Of a DNA stretch of 64,000 nucleotides, positions 56,501-64,000 are shown piece by piece. The stretch spans positions 3,189,501-3,253,500 of the forward strand of contig JADJWQ010000006.1 in NCBI GenBank assembly GCA_016716265.1. The letters run 5' to 3'. The stretch is from Planctomycetota bacterium. GTDB taxonomy: Bacteria > Planctomycetota > UBA1135 > UBA2386. The stretch's first letter is position 1, and the number at the start of each line of letters is the position of its first letter. The notes beneath the pieces are model-generated. The model was not told the DNA's origin and searched no databases. It saw only the letters and a list, made by a program, of their open reading frames with translations. Position numbers and translations under genes: made by a program.

Positions 56501-56598
56501 TGCAGCTGTTCGGTCAGTACGTGACGCTCGACCCGAACGGTCAGCTGCTCAACCTCGCGACGCTCAGCGACGGGCTGCAGATGCTGCTCGGCCAGTGA
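53524..56598 (+). CDS. Secreted ELWxSDGTxAGT repeat protein, 17 repeats
   Basis: 1024 residues from ATG 53524, which begins MKTARLVSLPPLFAVLLSIV (signal peptide ending near PGQ). From about residue 55 to 870 there are 17 repeats of about 47-48 residues, each centred on EL(W/F/Y)xSDGTxAGTxLVxDxxPG, for example ELWRSDGTGAGTFPLKDLRP and ELWHSDGTLGGTVMVKDIYA. The repeats probably build a beta-propeller or solenoid. The last 130 residues form the shared C-terminal module: VQKYGIGCRGTSNRVPAIDG, FAVELTNALGLSATVLDVSF, PIPNDPALAGVQLFGQYVTL. The role is unknown; surface adhesion or ligand binding is likely. Confidence 0.9.
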   Translation: MKTARLVSLPPLFAVLLSIVLPGQTLVRDIRPPSTAQPSGSPKNFVDLNGVAIFTATNGHGIELWRSDGTGAGTFPLKDLRPGTTSSNPSSLTRAGSFVFFVASIPGLGTELWRTDGTAAGTILLADAVPGDGSSSPNGLTEFQGRLYYAAVHPTLGRELWVSDGTVGGTHVVADLLPGVGSSSPTSLAVFGSRLYFSASMPMVGAELASTDGTAAGTGLAVDVWPGSNNSNPSDLTVAQNRLFFVGNSSGTGRELFVSDGTPAGTSLVVDLNPGATTSNITTIVALDHRVVFLADDGTHGGEPWVSDGTAAGTFLLRDVNPGSASSTATQLTRIANGAIVFTPYDPAVGGEPWVTDGTVAGTTLLADLFAGTTGSSPADLTAAFGGAVFRASVPTLGAELYFTDGTPAGTGLLVDLEPGVTGSSPSDFGVVGARVMFAAYSPTLGRELFVSDGTIAGTGPIADLALPQGDSLPTGFTTTANGVVFSANDGATGPEFWVSDGTAPNTSIIDLGPGGTIPSQILSWNGELWCNALLSTYGLELVRCDGTVAGTRIGVDVRPGVASSNPLELAVSQGRLFFSAIVTDGREPFVSDGTAAGTLELADIYPATASSTPGLFTPAGSRTVFRATSPNEGQELWTTDGTPAGTSLLVDLQPGTGSPGISEIVSDGIVAYFAPSTPANGRELWKTDGTPAGTVLVADLVAGSPGGNPSQLTPLGGGGCAFLANESNGFGYELYFSDGTAAGTRRVSDIVAGNGSGAIQDIVAVGTDVFFTADDTIHGRELWHSDGTLGGTVMVKDIYAGAPDGVVAGTMRALPGFGLAVFVASDGRDGLQVWLSDGTAAGTRQVGKLGPWAGVGAVEIGEFTPLGTDIWFWADDGINGREPWILRIGGGVVAYVQKYGIGCRGTSNRVPAIDGIGTPQLGNSAFAVELTNALGLSATVLDVSFFPSNTPIGGCRLLLGFPLLDLGTTATDVSGRAVTPLPIPNDPALAGVQLFGQYVTLDPNGQLLNLATLSDGLQMLLGQ

Positions 56599-56815
56599 CG
56601 CGGTCGCGCGGCCACACCGCTGGTCGAGCATCGCACCCCACGACACGGTGTCGACGCCCGCGCCGGGCCGAGGAGAGCCGGCGGCGACTCGATCAGGACC
56701 GCGGCGACGGCGCGGTGAGAAGAGTCGTGCGGAACCCCGCGAATGGGCGTCACACCTGCCGCACGCGGTCGTTGCCGGGATCAGCTCCATCAACCGATCG
56801 ACCGGTCCGACCGCC

Positions 56816-59020
56816 ATGCGCGCCACGCCCAGCTGTTCGCTGCTTCTCGCCTCGCTCACTCTCCCCTTCGCCGCGGCCCAGCACCCGCGATCGGCCACGG
56901 ACCTCGACCGACCCGCAGCGATCCCCGTCGCCGAGTCGCACCGCCGCCTCGAGCGTGTGCTCGTCGACGAGCCGGGCGATGGGAGGATCTGGGCGCTCGC
57001 GGAGAGCTACAAGGCCGCGTTCGACGCGCGGGGATTCGAGTACGTTCCGTTCTTCGGAGCGGATGCACCGGCGAACTACCCGCTGCGGTTCGCCCTCCGT
57101 GCGGTCACGATCGCAGCCGAACCACTCGCGCTTCCTGCCGAGGCGAGCGTGTCGCGGGGCGACCTCCGCGTGACCTTGGCCCGCGGTCCCGTTGACGAGA
57201 TCTACCTGCTCGGGCTCGACGAGGTCGAGCAGCGCTTCGTGGTGCGCTGCGATCGCCCTGGGGACCTCACGGTCTCGATCGAGGTGACGACCGGCCTCGA
57301 CCCGGCACAATCGAACGACGGCATTGCGTGGCGGAACGACCAGGGAACCGTGTCCTATGGCGCAGCGTTCGTCGTCGACGGTGTTCGGCGCCAGCCGATC
57401 ACGACGGAGCGGGACGGGAACCTGCTACGCCTGCACGTCCCCGCCGCGATGCGCCGTGGCACCGAGCTCGTGATCGACCCGGTGATCCGGAGCCACCCAC
57501 AGTTCAACGTGAGCCAGGGCAGCATCTACTCGGACCCGGACATCGCGGTGCTGCACCCGGGCGGGAGGTACCTGATCGCTTACGAGCGGGCGTTCTCCAG
57601 CCGCGACTCCGACATCGTCTCCGAGTTGCACGACGCACAGGGTTTCATCCCTGGCAGCCTGGCGGCCGTCGAGGCGACGACCGCCGTCCACGTGCGGCCT
57701 CGCGTGGCCGCGGTCAAGGCGGCCGCACGCTTCCTCGTCGTCTCGCAGCAGGACAGCAGCAGCACCTCCACCTCGGAGGTCTGGGGCCGGGCGCTCGATG
57801 GCAACACCGGAGCAGTCGCAACCAACTTGATCCGGCTCAGCGACGCGTCGCCAATCGCCCAGAACCACAGCCCGGACGTCGGCGGAGATCCCGGCCAGGG
57901 CCTCGGACCACATCCCTGGTGTGTCGCCTGGATCCGCCAGAACAGCGCGACCGACGCTGATGTCGTCGCGCGGGTGTTCGACCAGCATCTGAACACGGTC
58001 GCGCTGCAGGCAACCGTCGTCGCCGACCTGCCGAACGGGAGGTTCGCCAACGTGGCCGTGAGCTCCTCCAATGCGAACGGAACCTGGGCGACACCGCGCT
58101 GGGCGCTCGTGTACGAGTTGCAGACTACCGCGACGAATCACGATCTCCACGCCGCCACGGTGGACCTGAACGCCCAGGTCGTGACCCCGAGCGGCGGAAT
58201 CGACTCCTTCGCTGCCAACACCCGCTTCCCCTGCGTCTCCTCGCCGGCGACCGACCTCGCGATCCCCGGCGGCCCGCATTTCCTGGTCACCTTCCAGGAC
58301 CTGACGACCCAGGAGGCCCGCGCCCGGCTGCTCGGTGCGACCCTGCGAGCGGCCATGTCGCCACCGAACCTCACCCGCAGCTTCGGCCTCGGTCTCACAG
58401 AACTGCAGAACGAAACCGACGGCTGCCGCTTCGCGATCACCTCGCGAAGCGGCTCCGTGGCCACCGTCGCGACGTTCGGAGCGACCACGAGCGGAATGGT
58501 GCTCATGGAAGCGCCGCAGACCCTCGCCGGCAGTCCGGCACAGGTGCGATTGTGCGGCGCAGTCGGTGGCGGCGGCGATCTCGTCGACTACGGCATCGCA
58601 TACCAGGATCAAGCCACGCCGGCCACGATACGCTGGACACTGTACGAAGGGCGGCAGCCGGGCTCCGGGTTCCAGCGGCGCATCATGGGGTGTGGCGGGC
58701 TCGGCATCCAGGAAGGCGGGCAGCCGTTCCTCGGTGCCCGCATCGAGTTCGCGCTATCGAACGTGAACGCCTTCCAGGGTGGCTTCCTGGTCGGGGGCCC
58801 GCTCGCTGCGGCACCGATCCTCTGTGCTGCGTGCCCGCTCGGCGTCGACCCCACGGGACCACTCGTCGGAGTCGTCGCAACGGCGAGTCTCGCGGTGCCG
58901 ATACCGTGTGACTACGGCCTCCTGGGCGCGAGGCTGGCCGTCCAAGGCTTCTCGTCGACCGGCGGACCCTGTCCGGGGGGTCTCCGCTTCAGCGACACCA
59001 TCGACTTCACCATTCGTTGA
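56816..59020 (+). CDS. Large secreted protein with C-terminal module
   Basis: 734 residues from ATG 56816 (MRATPSCSLLLASLTLPFAA, then AQH, signal peptide). The N-terminal 230 residues are beta-rich (AHH..RSATDLDRPAAIPVAE-type start, then FALRAVTIAAEPLALP). The middle shows repeated strands such as YSDPDIAVLHPGGRYLIAYE, VRPRVAAVKAAARFLVVSQQ, FANVAVSSSNANGTWATPRW and GGPHFLVTFQDLTTQEARAR, spaced like a propeller. The last 105 residues (RRIMGCGGLGIQEGGQPFLG, FALSNVNAFQGGFLVGGPLA, PIPCDYGLLGARLAVQGFSS) are the shared module. No enzyme motif was found. Confidence 0.82.
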   Translation: MRATPSCSLLLASLTLPFAAAQHPRSATDLDRPAAIPVAESHRRLERVLVDEPGDGRIWALAESYKAAFDARGFEYVPFFGADAPANYPLRFALRAVTIAAEPLALPAEASVSRGDLRVTLARGPVDEIYLLGLDEVEQRFVVRCDRPGDLTVSIEVTTGLDPAQSNDGIAWRNDQGTVSYGAAFVVDGVRRQPITTERDGNLLRLHVPAAMRRGTELVIDPVIRSHPQFNVSQGSIYSDPDIAVLHPGGRYLIAYERAFSSRDSDIVSELHDAQGFIPGSLAAVEATTAVHVRPRVAAVKAAARFLVVSQQDSSSTSTSEVWGRALDGNTGAVATNLIRLSDASPIAQNHSPDVGGDPGQGLGPHPWCVAWIRQNSATDADVVARVFDQHLNTVALQATVVADLPNGRFANVAVSSSNANGTWATPRWALVYELQTTATNHDLHAATVDLNAQVVTPSGGIDSFAANTRFPCVSSPATDLAIPGGPHFLVTFQDLTTQEARARLLGATLRAAMSPPNLTRSFGLGLTELQNETDGCRFAITSRSGSVATVATFGATTSGMVLMEAPQTLAGSPAQVRLCGAVGGGGDLVDYGIAYQDQATPATIRWTLYEGRQPGSGFQRRIMGCGGLGIQEGGQPFLGARIEFALSNVNAFQGGFLVGGPLAAAPILCAACPLGVDPTGPLVGVVATASLAVPIPCDYGLLGARLAVQGFSSTGGPCPGGLRFSDTIDFTIR

Positions 59021-59209
59021 GGACACCGGCGCGAGCCGCCACGGCCCGCGCACGCTCCGCCGCGGTCGCAGCCGCACGCAGGTCAGGCGCATCGCGGCGA
59101 ACGAACGCTCGGATCGACGCCGGCGCACACGTATCGCGCCTCCGCAGCGGTTCGACACCCCGCGGGAAGCGAGCACCGAGCCCGGCTGTCCCACCTCCCG
59201 GCGTCGGAT

Positions 59210-59215
59210 TAGCAT
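59210..59215 (+). promoter_or_regulatory. Possible -10 hexamer TAGCAT
   Basis: TAGCAT ends 6 nt before the ATG of the beta-helix gene at 59222. This would give a leaderless mRNA; no Shine-Dalgarno sequence fits. Confidence 0.4.
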
Positions 59216-59221
59216 GCGCCC

Positions 59222-60424
59222 ATGGCGCGTGAAGATGCCGTGCGCTGGGCCGCCGCCGCGGCCGTGCTGTTGCTGCCGGTCCCCGCGCAATCGGTGCTGC
59301 TCGTCGGGCCCGGCGGGTTCCCGGACATCACCGCGGCGATCGCCGCGGCGTCGCCGGGCGACGTCGTCCGGGTAGCCAGCGGCCGCTACGGACCGTTCGT
59401 CTGCGACAAGGCCGTCACGATCGCTGCGCTGCCGGGGGCCAGCGTCGCGGTCGCGCCGCTGCCGATCCCCACGTCCAACTTCACGACCTGGTTCGCGGTG
59501 CCTGCCGGGCAGTCGGCGCGCGTGCGCGACATCGACTTCACCAATCCGTTCGGAGCGTTCTTCGTCACCTCGACGTTCGTGTCCAGCGGCACGGTCGTAT
59601 TCGAGAGCTGCGACTTCGACGGCGCGCTCGGTCTGACCGAAGTGCTGCTCGTCCAGGATGCATCGGTCGCGCTGCGCGACTGCAGCATCGACGCGGGCCT
59701 CACGGCGTTTCCCAATCCCGCGATCCGCGCGGTCGGCGCCGGCATCGTCGCCGTCGACTGCAGGTTCGTCGGCAGCGACATGACGTTCGACGGCGGGCTC
59801 CACCCCGGCGACGGCATCCTCGCGAGCGCTTCGTCTCTGCACCTCGTACGCTGCCGGGTCGAGGGCGGCGACGCGAACGTCACGTGCGCCTACCCAGCGG
59901 GCGACGGTGTGCGCACGAACCGCGGGGACCTCACCTGGATCGCCGACAGCGTGCTGGTCGCGGGCGGCGGCCCCTGCACGCCCGGCGGCCACGCGCTGCA
60001 CAACACGGGCGCGAGCCCCGTGCGGCTGGCTCGCACGACGCTGGTCCCGAGTTCGGGCGCGGCGGCGAGCATCGGCCCGACCGCGGCCGACGCGTTGATC
60101 GGCCTGGCCGCGGCGACCCAGCCGCTCCTGCTCGGTGGCCCGTGGCGCGTCGACTACCGGACCGTTCCGCATGCGACGCTGTTCGTGTTCGCCTCGCTCG
60201 ACCTGATGGCTTCACCGCCGGCGGTGACCGTCGAGACGACCTGGCTGCCGCCGCCATTCGCCTGGTTCACGACGCTCGTCGCCGGTGCCTCGGGCGTCGC
60301 CACGTTGCAGACCACCGTCCCGAACGTGCCCGCGTTGAGGGAGCTCGGCGTCTGGCTGCACGCCGTCGATCTCGCGTCGTCCCCGTGGCACGTCGCCGCG
60401 CCGATCGGCGGTTTGTTGCATTGA
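59222..60424 (+). CDS. Secreted parallel beta-helix protein
   Basis: 400 residues from ATG 59222 (MAREDAVRWAAAAAVLLLPV, then PAQS, signal peptide). After cleavage VLLVGPGGFPDITAAIAAAS and PGDVVRVASGRYGPFVCDKA form the opening strands of a pectin-lyase-like beta-helix (G.G.fpdI.aAi.aA..GD.v.v..G.Y). Coils with short GA/GS turns continue to about 270 (VFESCDFDGALGLTEVLLVQ, ASVALRDCSIDAGLTAFP). The last 100 residues are a beta-sandwich. Catalytic residues were not identified. Context: it follows other secreted genes on this strand. Confidence 0.82.
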   Translation: MAREDAVRWAAAAAVLLLPVPAQSVLLVGPGGFPDITAAIAAASPGDVVRVASGRYGPFVCDKAVTIAALPGASVAVAPLPIPTSNFTTWFAVPAGQSARVRDIDFTNPFGAFFVTSTFVSSGTVVFESCDFDGALGLTEVLLVQDASVALRDCSIDAGLTAFPNPAIRAVGAGIVAVDCRFVGSDMTFDGGLHPGDGILASASSLHLVRCRVEGGDANVTCAYPAGDGVRTNRGDLTWIADSVLVAGGGPCTPGGHALHNTGASPVRLARTTLVPSSGAAASIGPTAADALIGLAAATQPLLLGGPWRVDYRTVPHATLFVFASLDLMASPPAVTVETTWLPPPFAWFTTLVAGASGVATLQTTVPNVPALRELGVWLHAVDLASSPWHVAAPIGGLLH

Positions 60425-60469
60425 GCAAGGACCGCCACAGGCCGGACGTCGTCGCGAGCGAGTCGGTCG

Positions 60470-60611
60470 AGGCGAATCCAGCCGATTCGCTCGGCGCCGG
60501 AGCGTCCGCGAGCTGCGGATAGAACACGCGACCGGACGTCGGGGCGCCGGTGCCGGCGATGGTCGGCACCTCGATCGATCCCCGGCACGCCGCGTCGCCG
60601 AGCACAGCGAG
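60470..60611 (-). pseudogene. Decayed fragment of the shared secreted-protein C-terminal module
   Basis: The minus strand reads GDAACRGSIEVPTIAGTGAP, then TSGRVFYPQLADAP. This lines up with YGIGCRGTSNRVPAIDGIGT and PQLGNSAFAVELTNA of the 53524-56598 protein. No signal peptide or start is near, and the frame then turns arginine-rich. The stretch from here to 60683 shows no other gene. Confidence 0.45.
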
Positions 60612-60683
60612 ACTCGCGCGTTGCGGCGGTGGATCCGGATGTTGCGGTCGTCGCGGTTCGTCGCGCGGCCGTCGGTGTCCGGA

Positions 60684-60826
60684 GCCGCGCAGCGCCTGCG
60701 CCCAAGCGGCCCCCCAGCTCCGCGACCGTGTCGACAGCGCGGCGTTCCTGGCCGGCGACGCCGAGCGTTCCCTGCGCGAGGTCGATCAACTGCTCGCCCG
60801 CGCCGATCCGGTCACCGCCGACGCGG
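60684..60826 (+). repeat. Duplicated segment, copy B1 (non-coding remnant)
   Basis: Copy of the TPR coding segment at 49543-49682 (shared blocks AGCTCCGCGACCG, GCGGCGTTCCTGGCCGGCGA and GCCGAGCG). Small insertions and deletions break the original frame, so it is a stray gene fragment in the gap before the 60938 gene. Confidence 0.8.
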
Positions 60827-60937
60827 CCCGGACCCGCGCCGGAATGTGCCGAGTGGCACCGCCGGGTATCATTTCGAGCGCCCTGGACGCGCGTGTCCGA
60901 TCCGCGGACCACCGCGCCGAGGCGAGGAGAACGCGCC

Positions 60938-62161
60938 GTGCAGACCCTGCACCCGTCGTCGTGGTCCTGGTCGTGGTCCGCGCTCGCCATGGCGTCGCTC
61001 GTCGCGATGGCGCCGGCCCAGGTCGCACCTGAGCTGGAGCGGGAGCTGAGCTTCGCCCGCCGGCTCGCGATGAAGTGCGAGCTGTACGACGTGGCGCACA
61101 GCATCGCCGGGTCGCTGCACGCGCGCGCGACGACCGATGCCGAGCGGCGTGCGATCGCCATCACCGAGCTGGAGCTCGCGTCCTGGGCCAGCGAGGAGCC
61201 GGTCGCCGACGCCCGCCGCGCGGCGCGGCTCGATGACGTGATCGCCCGCGTCAATGCGATCCTCGCATCCGAGCTCCCGGTCCCCGACGCGATCCGCGCG
61301 CGGATGGCGCTCGGCTGCGCATGCCAGGCACGCGTCGCCCTGCTGCTTGCGGAGCAGCCGGTCGCCGATGCCGCGCGCGAGCGCGCGATCGCGCTGTGCC
61401 GTCGAGGGCTGCGAGAGCTCGAGGCGCTCGAGCGGGTCCTCTACGATCCGAACGTCGATGCCGGAACGCTGCCGGAGCGGCTCGCTTGCGGCTTCGATCA
61501 CCTACCGCCGTTGTGGATCACCTTCGCTCCATTGGTAACACTCCAGGCGCTCGCCCAATGCCGTCTGCACACGGCGCTTGCCGAGCTCGAACCTGCCGAG
61601 CGTCACCACCATCTGGAGCGGGCCCGGTATGTGGTCGAGAATGCGATCCTGTTTCTGGGCGACGACAACTTCGCGACGTTCCTCGCATGGCAGGAAATGA
61701 CTCGTGCAGAGGACATGCTGGCGGCAACAAGCCACGCTCGAGCCGAGCTCGAAGGGGGAGCAAGCACGCTGCGACACGCGTTCGACTACTGGTGGACCGA
61801 TGGGGGTGAATGGGTCCCATCCGAACTCACGGTCTACTCCTACGCCTGCTGGCAGCTGCTCGAATGCCGCCTCGCGGAGCAGCTACTGCGCTCCGGCGAC
61901 CTCGCCACGCTGCAGTCGCGCTGCGACGAGCTGTGGCAGCGACTGCGCAGGACCTGCGCGCCCGGCACGCCGCTCGTCCTCGTCGCCGACCGCTACTGGG
62001 GCCACCGCCTGCTGCTGCTGCAGGCCGAGGCCTGGGCGGCAGCCGGTGCGCCGGGAGACCGGGACCGCGCGATCGAGCAGGTGCGCGCAGTCAGCGCCGT
62101 GCACGACGACGATCTCGTCGCCACCGAGGCGCGCGCGCTCCTCGACCGCCTGCAGCGCTGA
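60938..62161 (+). CDS. Secreted helical (TPR-like) protein
   Basis: 407 residues from GTG 60938, chosen because GAGGAG lies 8 nt upstream and the protein then begins MQTLHPSSWSWSWSALAMAS, a signal peptide ending MAPAQVA. The rest is helical: ELERELSFARRLAMKCELYD, AERRAIAITELELASWASEE, ERAIALCRRGLRELEALERV, and repeated TPR-like hairpins to the end. WWTDGGEWVPSELTVYSYAC near residue 290 is an aromatic stretch. No enzyme motif. The signal-peptide region (60969-61025) also occurs as a fragment at 49999-50055, so part of this gene has been copied. Confidence 0.78.
   Translation: MQTLHPSSWSWSWSALAMASLVAMAPAQVAPELERELSFARRLAMKCELYDVAHSIAGSLHARATTDAERRAIAITELELASWASEEPVADARRAARLDDVIARVNAILASELPVPDAIRARMALGCACQARVALLLAEQPVADAARERAIALCRRGLRELEALERVLYDPNVDAGTLPERLACGFDHLPPLWITFAPLVTLQALAQCRLHTALAELEPAERHHHLERARYVVENAILFLGDDNFATFLAWQEMTRAEDMLAATSHARAELEGGASTLRHAFDYWWTDGGEWVPSELTVYSYACWQLLECRLAEQLLRSGDLATLQSRCDELWQRLRRTCAPGTPLVLVADRYWGHRLLLLQAEAWAAAGAPGDRDRAIEQVRAVSAVHDDDLVATEARALLDRLQR
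60969..61025 (+). repeat. Duplicated segment, copy B2 (signal-peptide coding part)
   Basis: The intact copy of the segment also found at 49999-50055; it encodes part of the signal peptide of the 60938-62161 gene (SALAMASLVAMAPAQVA). Confidence 0.8.
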
Positions 62162-62217
62162 CCGCGATGGTTTCCCCACTCGACGGCCGCCCCGCCGCGC
62201 GCGACGCTGGGAGTCCG

Positions 62218-63570
62218 ATGAACCGCTCCCCGCTCCGTGCGGCGGCCGCCGCGCTCCTCGCCTGTGGCCTGGCACCGGCACAGTTCGGCGCGCGGTTCGA
62301 GCCGACCGCCGGTCGCATCCTGCACGGCGTCGGCCAGGAGTCCTTCTCGACCGCCGCGTTCAACCGCGTGCCCCAGTACGAGGCGGCGATGGGCGTGGCG
62401 CTCGCGCCCGCGATCGACAAGACCTACCTGACGCTGTCGCTCTACCTGACGAGCCCGCGCAATCCACGTGCGCGGTTCCTGAGCTACCTCGGGTCGGTCG
62501 CGGCGACCGGCAAGGTCCCGGAGGTCGGCATCGACATCCTGCCCGACGCGGCGGTCGTGGCCGGGGCCTACGACGCCGAGATCACGCAGATGGCGCGCGA
62601 CTTCGCCGGCTACAGCATGCCGAACTTCGCGCGGCCCGGCGTCGAGATCGCCAATGGCTGGAACGCCTACTCGCCGACCGTCTTCCCTGCCGCGTGGCGC
62701 CACGTCGTCGACGTGTTCCGGCGCGAGAACGCCGACAACGTCGCGTTCGTCTGGTGCATCGCCGCAGCCGGCTACAGCACGTTCGACACGTTCGATGCGC
62801 AGGGCAACGGGCTCTGGTACCCGGGCGACGAGTACGTGGACTGGATCGGTCTCGACCTGTTCGACGCCTCGAACTTCAGCGGCGCGAGCCCGCCGGGCTC
62901 GAGCCACTCGAACTCGCTCGCGCTGTGCGCGTTCGCCTGGCGGCGCAAGAAGCCGGTGATGATCGCCGAGTGCACGGCGAAGGGGCTCGGCATCATGGCG
63001 GCCGGCAATGCACAGGCGTATTGGAACGCGTGGTTCCAGCCGTTCTTCGGGTTTCTCGACGCACATCCGGTGATCCGCGAGTTCAGCTACATCAACTGGG
63101 ACTGGAGCCTGACGACGCAGTGGCCCACGTGGCTGAACGCAGACCTCACGGTCAACGCGAGTCTCACGGCGCTCTACCTCCAGCAGCTCTCGCAGCCGCG
63201 CTACCTGCACAAGGGCCCGACGTCGCCGTTCGTCGGCCCGTGGCCGGTCCGGTTGCGCGTCGACGCGAGCGGGCAGCCGATCTCGTTCGGCTTCGACGGG
63301 CTGACGCCTGGGGTCGACGTCTACGTCGCATTCGGCCTGCGCAGGATCGTCGCCGACCCGGGCACCGGCGAGCGCGACCGCGACTACGGCCTCGAGCTGC
63401 CCCCGGCCGGCTGGCTGAAGGTCGACCCGCTCGTCGTCGTCAGCGCCGGGCCGGCGCCCGCGTCCGGACCGATGACGTTCACGTTCCCGCCGCAGACCGG
63501 CCCGGCGACCGTCTACGTGCAGGCGCTGCACGACGGGCGCCTCAGTACGGAGCTGCGGATCGACTTCTGA
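62218..63570 (+). CDS. Secreted GH26-like glycoside hydrolase
   Basis: 450 residues from ATG 62218 (MNRSPLRAAAAALLACGLAP, then AQF, signal peptide). The TIM-barrel core follows the GH26 pattern: a catalytic acid at E143 in RPGVEIANGWNAYSPTVFPA, AWRHVVDVFRRENADNVAFV with VWCIA, YPGDEYVDWIGLDLFDASNF and VMIAECTAKG with E251 as the likely nucleophile. Conserved aromatics around the site are present. The last 120 residues are beta-rich (PWPVRLRVDASGQPISFGFD, PMTFTFPPQTGPATVYVQAL). It probably cleaves a beta-mannan or related polysaccharide outside the cell. The substrate is inferred from the family only. Confidence 0.75.
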   Translation: MNRSPLRAAAAALLACGLAPAQFGARFEPTAGRILHGVGQESFSTAAFNRVPQYEAAMGVALAPAIDKTYLTLSLYLTSPRNPRARFLSYLGSVAATGKVPEVGIDILPDAAVVAGAYDAEITQMARDFAGYSMPNFARPGVEIANGWNAYSPTVFPAAWRHVVDVFRRENADNVAFVWCIAAAGYSTFDTFDAQGNGLWYPGDEYVDWIGLDLFDASNFSGASPPGSSHSNSLALCAFAWRRKKPVMIAECTAKGLGIMAAGNAQAYWNAWFQPFFGFLDAHPVIREFSYINWDWSLTTQWPTWLNADLTVNASLTALYLQQLSQPRYLHKGPTSPFVGPWPVRLRVDASGQPISFGFDGLTPGVDVYVAFGLRRIVADPGTGERDRDYGLELPPAGWLKVDPLVVVSAGPAPASGPMTFTFPPQTGPATVYVQALHDGRLSTELRIDF

Positions 63571-63667
63571 CAGCACGGCCCCTGCAGAGGTCGCGTCCGC
63601 ATCGACGCTGTGGCGACGACCCGGTCACGGCGGCGCACGCTTGCCGCGCCCGCACCTCCGCGCTGGC

Positions 63668-63673
63668 TATGCT
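63668..63673 (+). promoter_or_regulatory. Possible -10 hexamer TATGCT
   Basis: GGCTATGCT lies 38 nt before the ATG at 63712, in the 141-nt gap after the GH26-like gene. It resembles the GGCTAACCT element before the flippase gene. Confidence 0.35.
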
Positions 63674-63711
63674 GCAGGTGCCTGCCCCGCGACCCGCGCC
63701 CGCGCCGAACC

Positions 63712-64000
63712 ATGTCGCTCCTCTTCCTTCGCTGCGCCGGGGCACTGCGCTCCGCGCTGCTGCTCTCCGTTCCGCTGGCGGGCCTGCCGGCCCAGATCCT
63801 CGAGAAGCCCGGGGACGGGCCGCTCGACAATCCGCGCGCCGGCGGCGCCGGCGTCGCATCGACGAGCATCGTGACCCGCGGTCCGTTCGTGAGCCGTCAG
63901 GTCAACGTCGATGCGAGTGGAGCCAATATCCCGAACGACGCCGCCAACGAGCCCTCGATCGGGATCGACCCGACCAACCCGGCCAACCTCGTGGCCGGCT
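63712..64000 (+). CDS. N-terminus of a secreted BNR/sialidase-like protein (partial)
   Basis: 96 codons to the window edge from ATG 63712. The signal peptide is MSLLFLRCAGALRSALLLSV followed by PLAGLPAQ. The mature part includes VSRQVNVDASGANIPNDAAN and EPSIGIDPTNPANLVAG, the motif that opens the first blade of many exported BNR-repeat (sialidase-fold) proteins (N.PSIAVDPTNP..lvAG). The rest is outside the window, so catalytic residues cannot be judged. Confidence 0.7.
   Translation, partial: MSLLFLRCAGALRSALLLSVPLAGLPAQILEKPGDGPLDNPRAGGAGVASTSIVTRGPFVSRQVNVDASGANIPNDAANEPSIGIDPTNPANLVAG

Overview
The window is very GC-rich bacterial DNA, most likely from a member of the Planctomycetota. The evidence is the gene content: many secreted proteins built from Kelch, beta-helix, FG-GAP-like or ELWxSDGT repeats that share a C-terminal module, a Ser/Thr kinase with the HRDLKPSN core followed by one membrane helix and TPR-type repeats, an ECF sigma factor fused to a membrane helix and a large exported part, and CarboxypepD_reg-type proteins. 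This assignment is inference; there is no rRNA or other marker here. The high GC leaves long open frames on the antisense strand, and most of these are not genes. I found no tRNA, rRNA, insertion sequence or CRISPR array.

Layout. 1-10.1 kb (all minus): a partial Kelch protein, an FG-GAP-like secreted protein, a decayed AAA/DUF4143 ATPase remnant, and two tandem paralogous carboxypeptidase-regulatory-like proteins. 10.2-15.9 kb: a surface-polysaccharide group (UDP-GlcNAc 2-epimerase, glycosyltransferase, flippase) plus a group II PLP decarboxylase. 15.9-28.8 kb (all minus): prfB with its programmed +1 frameshift, then purH, a 121-residue unknown and yggS with overlapping ends; a cyclodeaminase-like gene overlapping or abutting a 907-residue lipoprotein and a double-DTGA retropepsin-like lipoprotein; a secreted protein; and a glutamate-cysteine ligase followed by a metallophosphoesterase. 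29.2-33.9 kb (plus): glcD-glcE-glcF glycolate oxidase with a TPR-like fourth gene, every junction overlapping by 4 nt. 33.9-39.8 kb: secreted Kelch and beta-helix proteins, a YjbR/TfoX-like small protein and proline dehydrogenase. 39.9-43.2 kb: the sigma-membrane-carboxypeptidase-regulatory fusion and a 47-residue membrane peptide. 43.4-48.1 kb (minus): two RlaP-type nucleotidyltransferases and the receptor-like kinase. 48.3-53.5 kb: a glycosyltransferase-TPR fusion, an MDR oxidoreductase and long stretches of decayed genes. 53.5-64 kb (plus): a run of secreted proteins, including a 17-copy SDGT repeat protein, a beta-helix protein, a GH26-like glycosidase and the start of a BNR/sialidase-like protein.

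How the genes may work together. Core metabolism (purine synthesis, glycolate and proline oxidation, thiol synthesis, polysaccharide export) is interleaved with a large investment in the cell surface. Signalling genes (sigma fusion, kinase) sit among the secreted proteins, but nothing in the sequence links them directly. Gene-poor stretches (3.8-5.0, 49.9-50.8, 51.8-53.5 and 60.4-60.9 kb) hold fragments of recognisable proteins and a duplicated segment, so the region is being remodelled. Several genes lack a clear Shine-Dalgarno sequence and have a TANNNT hexamer 6-11 nt before the start codon, which suggests leaderless transcripts.
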